Positions 51,696 through 59,870 of a DNA stretch of 64,000 nucleotides are shown here, in pieces. The position numbers were made by a program, and so were the translations under genes. The notes under the pieces are model-generated. The model had not been told where the DNA came from and did not search any database. It was given only the letters and a program-made list of their open reading frames with translations. Origin of the DNA: Candidatus Enterococcus ferrettii (GTDB lineage Bacteria > Bacillota > Bacilli > Lactobacillales > Enterococcaceae); contig NZ_JAFREL010000047.1 in NCBI RefSeq assembly GCF_017377655.1, positions 45,982-109,981 on the forward strand. The letters run 5' to 3'. How positions within the stretch are numbered: position 1 is the first letter of the stretch; every line of letters starts with the position of its first letter.

Positions 51696-52387
51696 TGATT
51701 AGGCACCTGGAACTTATAACCAAATCCTCGAACAGTTAATAAATATTTTGGATGCTTCGGATCCATTTCGATTTTTTCCCGCAAATGTGATACATGGACA
51801 TCAACGATTCGACTTTGAACAGAAAAATCATAATGCCAAATTCGATCTAATAATGTGTCACGATCAATCACTCGATCTTTGCGTTTCATGAAATAGACTA
51901 GTAATTCAAATTCTTTTGGCGTTAGTTCAATTGCTTTGCCACGAACGGAAACCTGATAGTTAGTCAAATCAGCCACAATTTCTCCAGTGGTTAATATTTC
52001 ATGCACCGTTTCCTCCTTGCGGGGTTCAATCCGACGGAAAATGGCTTTCATTCTTGCAAGTACTTCTCTAGGAGAAAAAGGTTTAGTCAGATAATCATCC
52101 GCACCAATTTCCAAACCCAAAATACGATCAATAGCATCGTCTTTTGCAGTCAGCATAAGAATCGGGGTCTCTACCTTTTCCTGGCGAAGTTTTTTTGCAA
52201 TGTCCAACCCATCCATAGAGGGCAGCATAACATCTAAAATAATAAAATCGTAAGAATCGCTTAAGGCCAATTCGTACCCTTCTTTACCGTCTGCTGCTGA
52301 GGTAACAGCATACCCTTCCTTTTCTAAATTAAAGGTCAATAATGTAACAATTGATGGTTCATCATCTACAACGAGCACTCGCTTCAT
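51692..52387 (-). CDS. phoP: OmpR-family response regulator, PhoP-like
   Basis: The 231-residue product has a receiver domain with the phosphorylated Asp52 in FIILDVMLPSMDG, the acidic pair in VVDDEP, Lys in DDYLTKPFSP, and a winged-helix DNA-binding domain (ELTPKEFELLVYFMKRKDRVI, RIVDVHVSHLREKIE). It likely binds the Pho-box repeats before pstS. AAAAGGAGAAG precedes the ATG. The stop and the kinase start overlap (ATGA). Confidence 0.88.
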   Translation of the reverse strand: MKRVLVVDDEPSIVTLLTFNLEKEGYAVTSAADGKEGYELALSDSYDFIILDVMLPSMDGLDIAKKLRQEKVETPILMLTAKDDAIDRILGLEIGADDYLTKPFSPREVLARMKAIFRRIEPRKEETVHEILTTGEIVADLTNYQVSVRGKAIELTPKEFELLVYFMKRKDRVIDRDTLLDRIWHYDFSVQSRIVDVHVSHLREKIEMDPKHPKYLLTVRGFGYKFQVPNQ

Positions 52388-52417
52388 AAGCTTCTCCTTT
52401 TATTCGTAATTAACTAG

Positions 52418-52440
52418 ATAGTTGGACTATTTCCAACTAT
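52418..52440. promoter_or_regulatory. Nine-base inverted repeat between phoP and the DUF523 gene
   Basis: ATAGTTGGA and TCCAACTAT are perfect inverted repeats separated by CTATT. They lie between the divergent genes and just upstream of the extended -10 box at 52448-52456, so they could be an operator. Confidence 0.5.
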
Positions 52441-52447
52441 AAATAAA

Positions 52448-52456
52448 TGGTATAAT
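52448..52456 (+). promoter_or_regulatory. Extended -10 promoter of the DUF523-ylxM-ffh operon
   Basis: TGGTATAAT is a perfect extended -10 element 51 bases before the start codon. The -35 region is weak and overlaps the inverted repeat. Confidence 0.6.
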
Positions 52457-52506
52457 GGGAAAGCAGTTTTGTCACTTGTTTTTTACAAAGAAATGGAGAT
52501 TGTTAC

Positions 52507-52977
52507 ATGATAGGGATCAGTGCGTGCTTAGCTGGTGTCTGTTGTCGCTATGACGGCAACCATAATCAGATCGATCCGCTGAAGCAATTAGTAGAACAAA
52601 AGAAAGCAGTAATTGTCTGTCCAGAAGTTTTAGGTGGACTGCCAACTCCTCGTACTCCGGCTGAAATTGTTGGTGGGGATGGTTTTGATGTCTGGCAGGA
52701 ACAGGCAATTGTTGTCGATCAGACTGGGGAAAATGTGACTGAGCTGTTTAAACAAGGAGCCATAAACGCTTATCAGGAATTTAAAAAATTAGATGTGACC
52801 CAATTGATTTTAAAAGAACGCAGCCCGTCCTGCGGCAGCCAACTAATTTATGATGGCAGCTTTTCAGGTACTCGAATAGCAGGTGTGGGAGTAGCGACCG
52901 CTTATTTCATCAATCAAGGAATTACGGTATTTTCTGAAGAGAATTGGCAAGCAGAGGAGGGAACGCATGGAGATTGA
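52507..52977 (+). CDS. DUF523 family protein
   Basis: The 156-residue product matches DUF523: [18 protein letters not shown] at the start, [18 protein letters not shown], and [16 protein letters not shown] with a conserved Cys. The several conserved Cys residues suggest metal or sulfur chemistry, but the function is unknown. AAATGGAG is the nearest ribosome site. The end overlaps ylxM by 11 bases. Confidence 0.85.
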   Translation: MIGISACLAGVCCRYDGNHNQIDPLKQLVEQKKAVIVCPEVLGGLPTPRTPAEIVGGDGFDVWQEQAIVVDQTGENVTELFKQGAINAYQEFKKLDVTQLILKERSPSCGSQLIYDGSFSGTRIAGVGVATAYFINQGITVFSEENWQAEEGTHGD

Positions 52978-53305
52978 AAAAACGAATCGTATGAACGCAT
53001 TGTTTGAATTTTATGCGACACTCTTAACTGAAAAACAAATGAACTATATGGAACTTTATTACGCAGACGATTTTTCATTAGGAGAAATTGCGGAAGAGTA
53101 TAATGTGAGTCGCCAAGCCGTTTATGATAATATAAAGCGAACCGAAAAAATTTTGGAAGAATACGAGCGTAAACTGCATTTGGTTTCCGACTATATTGTC
53201 CGAGAAGAACAATTGGAAAAATTAGAGTACTATGTCAAAGAACACTACCCAAAAGATGAGACGCTTGCTTCAACAATTAAAGAATTGCAAGATCTAGATG
53301 AATAG
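52967..53305 (+). CDS. ylxM: YlxM family putative DNA-binding protein (UPF0122)
   Basis: The 112-residue product has a sigma-70 region-4-like [23 protein letters not shown], then [19 protein letters not shown], followed by a helical C-terminus. It sits in front of ffh in most Firmicutes and is thought to assist the signal-recognition-particle pathway. GAGGAGGGAACGC precedes ATG 52967. Confidence 0.92.
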   Translation: MEIEKTNRMNALFEFYATLLTEKQMNYMELYYADDFSLGEIAEEYNVSRQAVYDNIKRTEKILEEYERKLHLVSDYIVREEQLEKLEYYVKEHYPKDETLASTIKELQDLDE

Positions 53306-53326
53306 GAAAGGGACGAATAGACAAAC

Positions 53327-54745
53327 ATGGCATTTGAAAGCTTAACAGAACGCCTTCAGGCGGCAATGAGTAAATTACGTAAAAAGGGAAAAATTACCGA
53401 AGCTGATGTGACCGAAATGATGCGGGAGATCCGATTGGCCTTGCTGGAAGCCGACGTTAACCTGCAAGTGGTGAAGCATTTTACTAAGCAAGTTCGAGAA
53501 CGTGCATTAGGAACAGAGGTTCTTGACAGCTTATCACCTGCACAACAAATTGTAAAAATTGTTGACGAAGAGCTGACGAAAACCTTAGGCTCTGAAACAG
53601 TTGGCATTGAAAAATCACCCAAAATTCCTACGGTTATTATGATGGTTGGTTTGCAAGGGGCTGGTAAAACGACCTTTGCTGGTAAATTGGCCAACCACCT
53701 AATCAAAACGGAAAAAGCTCGTCCAATGATGATTGCAGGAGATGTTTATCGTCCAGCTGCGATTGATCAATTGAAGGTATTAGGTCAACAATTAGACGTT
53801 CCTGTCTTTGATATGGGAACAGATGTTAGTCCAGTAGAAATTGTTCGTCAAGGGATGGAAGTTGCTCGTGAGAAGAAGAATGACTATGTTCTGATTGATA
53901 CGGCTGGTCGTTTGCACATTGATGAAGGCTTGATGGAGGAATTGTCTCAGATCAAGGAAATCGCACAACCAAATGAAATTCTATTGGTTGTGGATGCCAT
54001 GACTGGTCAAGATGCAGTCAATGTAGCTCAAAGCTTCAATGACCAGCTAGGAATTACTGGGGTAATCATCACTAAACTCGATGGGGATACCCGTGGTGGT
54101 GCGGCGTTGTCCATTCGACAAGTCACCGGAGCACCAATTAAGTTTACTGGTACAGGAGAAAAACTAACTGATTTAGAAGTATTTCATCCAGATCGGATGT
54201 CCAGCCGGATTTTAGGCATGGGGGATATGCTGACGCTAATTGAAAAGGCACAGCAGGATTACGATGAGCAAAAAGCTGAAGAGCTAGCTCGTAAGATGAA
54301 GGAAAATTCTTTTGACTTCAATGACTTTATTGAACAGTTGGATCAAGTAATGGGAATGGGACCACTTGAAGATCTCTTAAAAATGATTCCAGGGATGAGT
54401 CAGGTTCCAGGTATTGAAAACGTTAAAGTCGATCCGAAAGATGTGGAACGCAAAAAAGCGATGGTTTATTCGATGACACCTGCTGAACGAGAAGACCCAG
54501 ACTTATTAAATCCTAGTCGTCGTCGTCGGATTGCGGCTGGTTCTGGCAACTCAGTGGTTGAAGTAAATCGCATGATTAAACAATTTAAGGAATCTCGTAA
54601 AATGATGCAACAAATGAGTAAAGGATCTATGCCAGCTGGAATGGATCAAATGTTTGGCAATGGCATCAAAGGGAAAATGGGCAAAATGGCCATGAACCGC
54701 ATGATGAAAAAAACTAAGAATCGCAAGAAAAAGCGCCGCAAATAA
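53327..54745 (+). CDS. ffh: Signal recognition particle protein Ffh
   Basis: The 472-residue GTPase has the N domain (residues 1-90), the G domain with P-loop GLQGAGKTT, DVYRPAA, DTAGR and TKLDGDTRGGAALS, and the Met-rich M domain (residues about 300-450) with GSGNSVVEVNRMIKQF for 4.5S RNA binding. It directs nascent membrane proteins to FtsY. The basic tail (KKTKNRKKKRRK) is typical. AAAGGGACG lies at some distance before the ATG. Confidence 0.97.
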   Translation: MAFESLTERLQAAMSKLRKKGKITEADVTEMMREIRLALLEADVNLQVVKHFTKQVRERALGTEVLDSLSPAQQIVKIVDEELTKTLGSETVGIEKSPKIPTVIMMVGLQGAGKTTFAGKLANHLIKTEKARPMMIAGDVYRPAAIDQLKVLGQQLDVPVFDMGTDVSPVEIVRQGMEVAREKKNDYVLIDTAGRLHIDEGLMEELSQIKEIAQPNEILLVVDAMTGQDAVNVAQSFNDQLGITGVIITKLDGDTRGGAALSIRQVTGAPIKFTGTGEKLTDLEVFHPDRMSSRILGMGDMLTLIEKAQQDYDEQKAEELARKMKENSFDFNDFIEQLDQVMGMGPLEDLLKMIPGMSQVPGIENVKVDPKDVERKKAMVYSMTPAEREDPDLLNPSRRRRIAAGSGNSVVEVNRMIKQFKESRKMMQQMSKGSMPAGMDQMFGNGIKGKMGKMAMNRMMKKTKNRKKKRRK

Positions 54746-54746
54746 A

Positions 54747-54794
54747 TAAAAAATAGCGCCGCATCCGGAAAAAAGGATGTGACGCTATTTTTTT
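54747..54794. terminator. Bidirectional terminator after ffh
   Basis: AAAAAATAGCGCCGCATCC and GGATGTGACGCTATTTTTTT pair with a mismatch and a G-U, with A/T runs on both sides. It also closes the VanZ-like gene on the minus strand. Confidence 0.85.
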
Positions 54795-55305
54795 ATCTAT
54801 TGTAAATCAGTAAAAACACGACAAAACTTAAACAAACGATTAATAAAATCCCTCCTAAAATAGTCAGAAATTTATCCAGTTTCTTTTCAGGCACAGCTTT
54901 TCTCAGTAAATGATAAACAAGCAAACCAGTCATTCCACCAGCTGTGTTCATCAGTAAGTCAGTAATATCCGAAGCACCCACACCTAAAATAAACTGAAAA
55001 ATTTCAATACCTAAGCTGAAGCTGGCAATAAATAATCCCTTTATTAAAAACGAGTTTTCTTTGTTAGCAATTGCTAGCAAGCCGCCAAATGGAACACAGA
55101 TCAAGAAGTTATAAACGATTTCCATCAAACCGATTTTTCCGTTAATGATTGTAGAAGCTTGAAAAGGGATCAAATTAATACTTCTGCTCAGATTTAACGA
55201 ATGGGCCAAATCACTTAATGACAGGGTGACTTTGAACAGTAAAATCCAAATAAGTATCAATAAATAGATCACCAACAAAAAATATGCTCTCTTTTGAGTT
55301 TTCAT
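54793..55305 (-). CDS. VanZ-like family membrane protein
   Basis: The 170-residue product has about five membrane segments and the VanZ-like signature: INLIPFQASTIINGK, VYNFLICVPFGGLLA, LGIEIFQFILGVGASDITDL and MNTAGGMTGLLVYHL. VanZ of Tn1546 gives low teicoplanin resistance; the chromosomal relatives have unclear roles. It is the second of two adjacent VanZ-like genes. Confidence 0.88.
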   Translation of the reverse strand: MKTQKRAYFLLVIYLLILIWILLFKVTLSLSDLAHSLNLSRSINLIPFQASTIINGKIGLMEIVYNFLICVPFGGLLAIANKENSFLIKGLFIASFSLGIEIFQFILGVGASDITDLLMNTAGGMTGLLVYHLLRKAVPEKKLDKFLTILGGILLIVCLSFVVFLLIYNR

Positions 55306-55320
55306 GAGCTTTAACCCCTT

Positions 55321-55932
55321 TTATAAGAATCGCAGGAAAAAACGCCAATTGTAAAAAAAGAAAGTACCACCTAGACTAAGTAAAACGTAACAGACCGCTT
55401 CGTTTTTTCCTAAAGCAACAATCTCTTTACTGTCTTTTCTTACTAGTAATTGCCACGAACGCCAAACTAGAAAGCCCAAGAAGGCACCTAATGTATTCAT
55501 CATAAAATCATCTATATCGCTTACTCTTCGATTGAATAGCTGCAACAATTCAATCATCATAGAGAAACCAGCTCCTAAAAGTACAGTGGAGGAAAAATTG
55601 CGGTATTTTCTCCAAATTAACGGTAGTAAAAAACCAAAAGGAATAAACATAAACGTATTTAACAGGTTTGTGAGTAAGCTACCTGCCTGAAAAGGAATTA
55701 AACTAATTTCCTCTAAACGAATGATTTCTGGATAGCTGAAAATATCCCAAAGTGTTCCGACGCCGGTGACATAAATAACCAGGTAAAGGTATAAAATGAA
55801 CAAAAAACGCCAAACTAAATTAGATAAAGGAATACGTTCTGTTTTTCTTCTTAAATTGAACCATTGATAAATTAGACAAGGAAGAAAGACACAAAGTACC
55901 TGGTATAAGGTAAAAAAAACTTGTAAGACCAT
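55321..55932 (-). CDS. VanZ-like family membrane protein
   Basis: The 203-residue product shows the same pattern as its neighbour: ISLIPFQAGSLLTN, LNTFMFIPFGFLLPLIW, MIELLQLFNRRVSDIDDF, MNTLGAFLGFLVWRSW, with about five to six membrane segments. The pair probably arose by duplication. It starts 12 bases after the ABC permease gene ends, so it may belong to that operon. Confidence 0.88.
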   Translation of the reverse strand: MVLQVFFTLYQVLCVFLPCLIYQWFNLRRKTERIPLSNLVWRFLFILYLYLVIYVTGVGTLWDIFSYPEIIRLEEISLIPFQAGSLLTNLLNTFMFIPFGFLLPLIWRKYRNFSSTVLLGAGFSMMIELLQLFNRRVSDIDDFMMNTLGAFLGFLVWRSWQLLVRKDSKEIVALGKNEAVCYVLLSLGGTFFFYNWRFFLRFL

Positions 55933-55944
55933 ATAGGTTTCCTC

Positions 55945-57150
55945 CTAAATCTGATTAGGATCATTCTGTGTATTTCTTCGACTCAATCTTTTCTTAATAG
56001 CTGAAAAGAAAACTAATACATAACAGATGGCTGCGACAAAAAATAGAATAAGCAGGCTTTCGCTAATGGGCTCCCAAATTGAGGGTGATCCTTTAACAGA
56101 GAGGTTCATGTAATAGATATACCAAGGTCTAAAAAAGTATGTTCCCAATATCAATGAGGAGAAGCTGGTCATAAGAGCCCATACTGGCCAACGAGATTCT
56201 TTGTTCAGCAAGTACTGGCCATCATTTTCTAAACTGATGGACTGATATTTTTTATAAGCCCAAAATAGTAAAATAGCACTAAGCAAGACAAAGATCAGAC
56301 TCATCCACCAATGTCCACCCGTTTTTCCAATACTAGTAATGAATAGATTATGAAGAATAGATGTAGCATTCTTTTCTTTAAAACCGCTAATTTCTAAAGT
56401 GGCATAAATAGAGCTTGGAACAAACAGCATGAAAATCCAGAAAACAAACCACGTTAATGGGCCAAAGATTAGATTGCCAACCATCGAACCAACAAAAGCA
56501 CTTGCACTAAACATCAATACTACTAAGAAAAAGTAATTGATAACCGAAACAAACATCTGACCTAAGGTTGCATTCATATAAGTTGCAGGAATTAAACTGT
56601 GAAAAAGAGTAGCATACAATGCCTGACCAATCAAAACTATAAATAAGATTGGTCCACCAATATAAAAGAGCTTTTTCGTAAATAGTTCTTTTTTAGTTAC
56701 TGGCAAAGAAAACAGAAATTGGTTAAAACCAGTTTTTGCATCAATGAAAAAGAGCAAAAAGCCCGCTAAAGGAACCAATAAAAGCAACACTAAAGAATAA
56801 TCTGAGTTAGTTGTAGTATAGGTTTCCTTCTGATTATATTCTTTGGCTTCTGGAATCAGTTCAGGATTTGAAGCCGCAAATAATGTTTGATAGACAGATA
56901 GATTGACATCCGTGTACTCTTGATAATTTTTATAGGATTTATTTTCTTGTGAAGCATCATCCCAGTACATGTAATCTTTTTTGTCTTTCTCAAAACTTTC
57001 CCTTCCAATTTCATCCTCTTGGAAGTAAGAAGCGATCTGATGCCAGGAGTCGCTCTGAAATTTTGCATTTAGTAGACAGATTCCAAGGATCAGCAGACAA
57101 AAAGCAATCAGTGGTTTTTTGTAGCGTTCAAAATAAATAGCCTTAATCAT
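55945..57150 (-). CDS. ABC transporter permease, YtrC/D-like
   Basis: The 401-residue product has a membrane segment at the N-terminus (FCLLILGICLLNA), an extracytoplasmic loop of about 100 residues, then about six further membrane segments. It matches ABC-2-type permeases associated with YtrA-regulated systems. AAAGGAATTGACCCA precedes ATG 57150. It is coupled to the ATPase gene upstream. Confidence 0.85.
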   Translation of the reverse strand: MIKAIYFERYKKPLIAFCLLILGICLLNAKFQSDSWHQIASYFQEDEIGRESFEKDKKDYMYWDDASQENKSYKNYQEYTDVNLSVYQTLFAASNPELIPEAKEYNQKETYTTTNSDYSLVLLLLVPLAGFLLFFIDAKTGFNQFLFSLPVTKKELFTKKLFYIGGPILFIVLIGQALYATLFHSLIPATYMNATLGQMFVSVINYFFLVVLMFSASAFVGSMVGNLIFGPLTWFVFWIFMLFVPSSIYATLEISGFKEKNATSILHNLFITSIGKTGGHWWMSLIFVLLSAILLFWAYKKYQSISLENDGQYLLNKESRWPVWALMTSFSSLILGTYFFRPWYIYYMNLSVKGSPSIWEPISESLLILFFVAAICYVLVFFSAIKKRLSRRNTQNDPNQI

Positions 57151-57165
57151 TGGGTCAATTCCTTT

Positions 57166-58044
57166 CTATAGCATTTTTCTTTTTTGTTTTAAATTTGCTT
57201 CAAATAAATCTTCCAAGGATAAAGGTAGTTCTTCAAAAACGAGTGGGTTATGTTCTTGAATTTTGGCGGCCAGCTCTGGGGTAAAGTTTTCAAAAACTGC
57301 CGTAATTACACGACCTTGGAAATCAATCAATTTAGAATTTTCTTTAACAATTGCTGGAATTTTTTTAGTTTTAAATACTAACTGTATCTTCTTTGCATTC
57401 TCCCGCATACTTTCCAAACGATAATCCTTGTTGATTTTGTTATCCTTTAGCAACAAAGCACGATCAATTAAACTTTCCAGTTCATTGAGATTATGTGAAG
57501 CAATTAGAGCTGTGCGGTTGTTTTCACTTAAATGCTCCAGTAATAACCCAATGACCTGTTTGCGAACAATCACATCTAACCCATCAAAGGGTTCATCCAG
57601 TAATAAGTAAGTAGCATTTGAAGAAATCGCTAAAATCATTTGAAACAAACCTTGCATTCCTTTAGACAACTGACGGTAACTTGCTTGTAAGTTCAGTTCA
57701 TGTTGTTGCATTAATTGTAAAAATAAATCCTGATCAAAGGCTGAATAGTTTAATTGGTAGAAAGCATTAATCTTTTTCAGTGAATAGCTTTTTAAGAAAT
57801 TTTCCTTCTCATCAATAAAGAAAATTTGTTCCTTGATCGCACTATGCTGATAAATTGATTGGTCTTCAATCAAGATATCTCCCGCATCAGGCAGATAATG
57901 ACCAGCTATTATTCGGAACAAACTGGTTTTTCCTGAGCCATTGCGTCCAATTAGACCAATAATTTCATTTTTCGCCAGTTCGAAGGTGATATCTTCTAAG
58001 ACAGTTTGCTGGTCAATTGTTTTGGTTAATCCTTGTACGATCAT
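57166..58044 (-). CDS. ABC transporter ATP-binding protein, YtrB-like
   Basis: The 292-residue product has Walker A GRNGSGKTS, a signature with LSKGMQGLFQ rather than LSGGQ, and Walker B YLLLDEPFDGLD. The LSKGM form is characteristic of the YtrB group. It powers the permease encoded downstream; the group responds to cell-wall antibiotics in Bacillus. AGGAGGTCATAATAA precedes the ATG, which overlaps the regulator gene stop by four bases. Confidence 0.9.
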   Translation of the reverse strand: MIVQGLTKTIDQQTVLEDITFELAKNEIIGLIGRNGSGKTSLFRIIAGHYLPDAGDILIEDQSIYQHSAIKEQIFFIDEKENFLKSYSLKKINAFYQLNYSAFDQDLFLQLMQQHELNLQASYRQLSKGMQGLFQMILAISSNATYLLLDEPFDGLDVIVRKQVIGLLLEHLSENNRTALIASHNLNELESLIDRALLLKDNKINKDYRLESMRENAKKIQLVFKTKKIPAIVKENSKLIDFQGRVITAVFENFTPELAAKIQEHNPLVFEELPLSLEDLFEANLKQKRKML

Positions 58045-58427
58045 TTATTATGACCTCCTAGCTTTTTTTCTGCAGAATGTACCCAGCTGATTAGTTCATC
58101 TAAGGTAACTTGTAAGTGTCTGGCTTCTATCACCAAATCATTTAACTGCTCTCTGAGTTGTTGAATTTTTAACTCATTACGAGGAAGCTCACCGCTTTCG
58201 CGTACAAAAGTGCCTTTCCCTTTAACAGTAACTAAGACTTGTTCAGCTTCTAATACCTTATAGGCTTTGCTTACGGTATTAGGGTTCATTAGTAATAGCT
58301 TTGCCATCTCTCGTACAGAAGGGATGCGGTCGCCAGGTTGTAGTATTCCTTGCAGAATATCTTCTTTAATGCTCAAAACAAGCTGTTCATAATAAGCCTT
58401 ATTACCACTTTTGTTAATTGTAACCAT
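58041..58427 (-). CDS. GntR family regulator, YtrA subfamily
   Basis: The 128-residue product has the N-terminal winged helix of GntR (SIKEDILQGILQPGDRIPSV, NPNTVSKAYKVLEAEQVL) and the short C-terminal helical dimerisation domain of the YtrA subfamily. Such proteins repress their own ABC operon. ATG 58427 follows GGGAGG with seven bases; a longer frame starts inside the ribosome site. A matching operator lies over its promoter. Confidence 0.9.
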   Translation of the reverse strand: MVTINKSGNKAYYEQLVLSIKEDILQGILQPGDRIPSVREMAKLLLMNPNTVSKAYKVLEAEQVLVTVKGKGTFVRESGELPRNELKIQQLREQLNDLVIEARHLQVTLDELISWVHSAEKKLGGHNK

Positions 58428-58452
58428 AAGGAGCCTCCCTAGCATATTCTGT

Positions 58453-58475
58453 GTGTACTAGTATACATAGTACAC
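58453..58475. promoter_or_regulatory. YtrA-type operator
   Basis: GTGTACTA and TAGTACAC are perfect 8-bp inverted repeats separated by GTATACA. This matches the YtrA-family GTGTAnT-TAnTACAC pattern and overlaps the -10 box of the regulator's own promoter. Confidence 0.8.
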
Positions 58476-58488
58476 TTTGGAAATGCAA
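58460..58488 (-). promoter_or_regulatory. Sigma-A promoter of the GntR-ABC operon
   Basis: On the minus strand TTGCAT (58488-58483) and TATACT (58465-58460) are exactly 17 bp apart. The operator covers the -10 box, so repression by steric block is expected. Confidence 0.8.
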
Positions 58489-58506
58489 TCTTTTTCCAGT
58501 GTTTTC

Positions 58507-58515
58507 TGGTACACT
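58507..58515 (+). promoter_or_regulatory. Extended -10 promoter of tag
   Basis: TGGTACACT (TGn plus TACACT at 58510-58515) lies 21 bases before the tag start codon. The -35 box is weak. Confidence 0.45.
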
Positions 58516-58535
58516 AAACAAAATGAGGTGAGAAA

Positions 58536-59105
58536 ATGGAACGTTGCTTATGGGCACAATCAAATGAGCGAATGCAAGTGTATCATGATACTGTATGGGG
58601 GGTTCCTGAATATGATGATCAGCGATTATTCCGCAAGCTAATGCTGGATATTAACCAGGCAGGACTTAGCTGGCAAACTATTTTGAATAAGTCAGACGCT
58701 TTTGACCAAGCCTATGAAAACTTCGATATTCAAAAAGTCGCTGCTTTTGATCAGGAGAAAATCGAAGTTTTAGTGGAAGATGTTGGAATTATTCGAAATC
58801 GCCGTAAAATTGAAGCGGCAATTGTAAATGCTCAGCAGGTATTGAAGATTCAAGAGGAAAAGGGTAGTTTTTCAGATTACTTATGGAGTTTCGTTGGCGG
58901 AAAGCCGGTTGATGGTCAGCGAAAAACCGCTGAGGAGATTCCAGCAAACAACGAATTGTCAGATGCTGTAGCTAAGGATTTAAAAAAACGAGGTTTCAAG
59001 TTCGTTGGCAGTACGACTATTTATGCTTTTATGCAGGCCGTAGGAATGCTTAACGATCACCAGATGACTTGTTTTCGGTATGAGCAAGTAAAAAAAGGGC
59101 ATTGA
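58536..59105 (+). CDS. tag: DNA-3-methyladenine glycosylase I
   Basis: The 189-residue enzyme removes 3-methyladenine from DNA. MERCLWAQSNERMQVYHDTVWGVP contains Cys4 and the zinc-binding His, QAGLSWQTILNKSDAF is the substrate pocket, and NDHQMTCFRY near the C-terminus provides the last His and Cys ligands, matching E. coli TagA. GAGGTGAGAAA precedes the ATG. It is divergent from the GntR gene. Confidence 0.94.
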   Translation: MERCLWAQSNERMQVYHDTVWGVPEYDDQRLFRKLMLDINQAGLSWQTILNKSDAFDQAYENFDIQKVAAFDQEKIEVLVEDVGIIRNRRKIEAAIVNAQQVLKIQEEKGSFSDYLWSFVGGKPVDGQRKTAEEIPANNELSDAVAKDLKKRGFKFVGSTTIYAFMQAVGMLNDHQMTCFRYEQVKKGH

Positions 59106-59122
59106 TCACTTGATCAATGCCT
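59091..59122 (-). terminator. Terminator of the HAD phosphatase gene, overlapping the end of tag
   Basis: GGCATTGATCA and TGATCAATGCC form an 11-bp stem. On the minus strand it is followed by CTTTTTTT, so it acts for the gene ending at 59121; on the plus strand there is no T-run. Confidence 0.8.
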
Positions 59123-59789
59123 AAAATTGTTCATAGATGCGAGAATCATGGTAGTCATCAATTACACCCGCCAATACACCGCTTTGCAACAGCATTTGAT
59201 TGTTTCCTTCAGTGGAAACACCCCAAATAGCTCCAGCTTTAGCATTAAAGGCTGAGCGAATACCTGAAACAGAATCTTCAAAAACAATGACTTCAGCGGG
59301 TGGACATTGAATCTCTTCGGCAGCTTTTAGATAAAAATCAGGTGCTGGTTTGCTGGGAATGTTGCCGTCATTATAGATAACCTTATCGTAGTCAAACCAG
59401 CGATCCAGACGAAAGAAGTCAAAATAGAAATCAACATTGTTCTTCATAGAAGCCGTAGCGATGGTTATAGGAATGTTGCGTTCCTTTAAGAAGTCTAAAT
59501 ACTTTTCAGCGCCAGCCACAAGCTGATTCCCACTGTCTAGAGCTAAAACCATCTCACGATAAATTTTTTCTTTGCGTTCCGCTAATTCATCTGCCGTTTC
59601 TTTGCCTAATTTCTTTTTAAAAATATACTCTAAAGCTTCATGGTTGTTTACACCGTGAACGTGGTGCTCAAATTCTTCTTTAGCAACCACTCGGTCAGTT
59701 TCTTGGGCGATAAAGGTATGCCAAGCTGTTTCATGATAGGCAGAATCCCGAAATAATGTTCCATTAAAATCAAATATAACTCCGTTCAT
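59121..59789 (-). CDS. HAD-superfamily hydrolase, beta-phosphoglucomutase-like
   Basis: The 222-residue product starts MNGVIFDFNGTLFRDSAYHE, and continues with the cap helices, TIATASMKNNVDFYFDFF (motif II Thr/Ser), a Lys in PSKPAPDFYLKAA, and VIVFEDSVSGIRSAFNAKAG (motif IV). The nucleophile Asp7 is present, but the second Asp of the usual DxD is Asn9. Some branches of this family share the DxN form. It probably acts on a sugar phosphate. AGGAGGGATTCT precedes the ATG. Confidence 0.88.
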   Translation of the reverse strand: MNGVIFDFNGTLFRDSAYHETAWHTFIAQETDRVVAKEEFEHHVHGVNNHEALEYIFKKKLGKETADELAERKEKIYREMVLALDSGNQLVAGAEKYLDFLKERNIPITIATASMKNNVDFYFDFFRLDRWFDYDKVIYNDGNIPSKPAPDFYLKAAEEIQCPPAEVIVFEDSVSGIRSAFNAKAGAIWGVSTEGNNQMLLQSGVLAGVIDDYHDSRIYEQF

Positions 59790-59821
59790 AGAATCCCTCC
59801 TAGTTATCTTCTATTATACAA

Positions 59822-59861
59822 GAAAAAAACCAGAATACGATGACTTATCGCAATCTGGCTT
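59822..59861 (-). terminator. Terminator of the FMN reductase gene
   Basis: On the minus strand AGCCAGATT and ATTCTGGTT pair around an inner GCGAT/ATCGT stem and are followed by TTTTTTC. Confidence 0.75.
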
Positions 59862-59870
59862 ATGAAAAAA

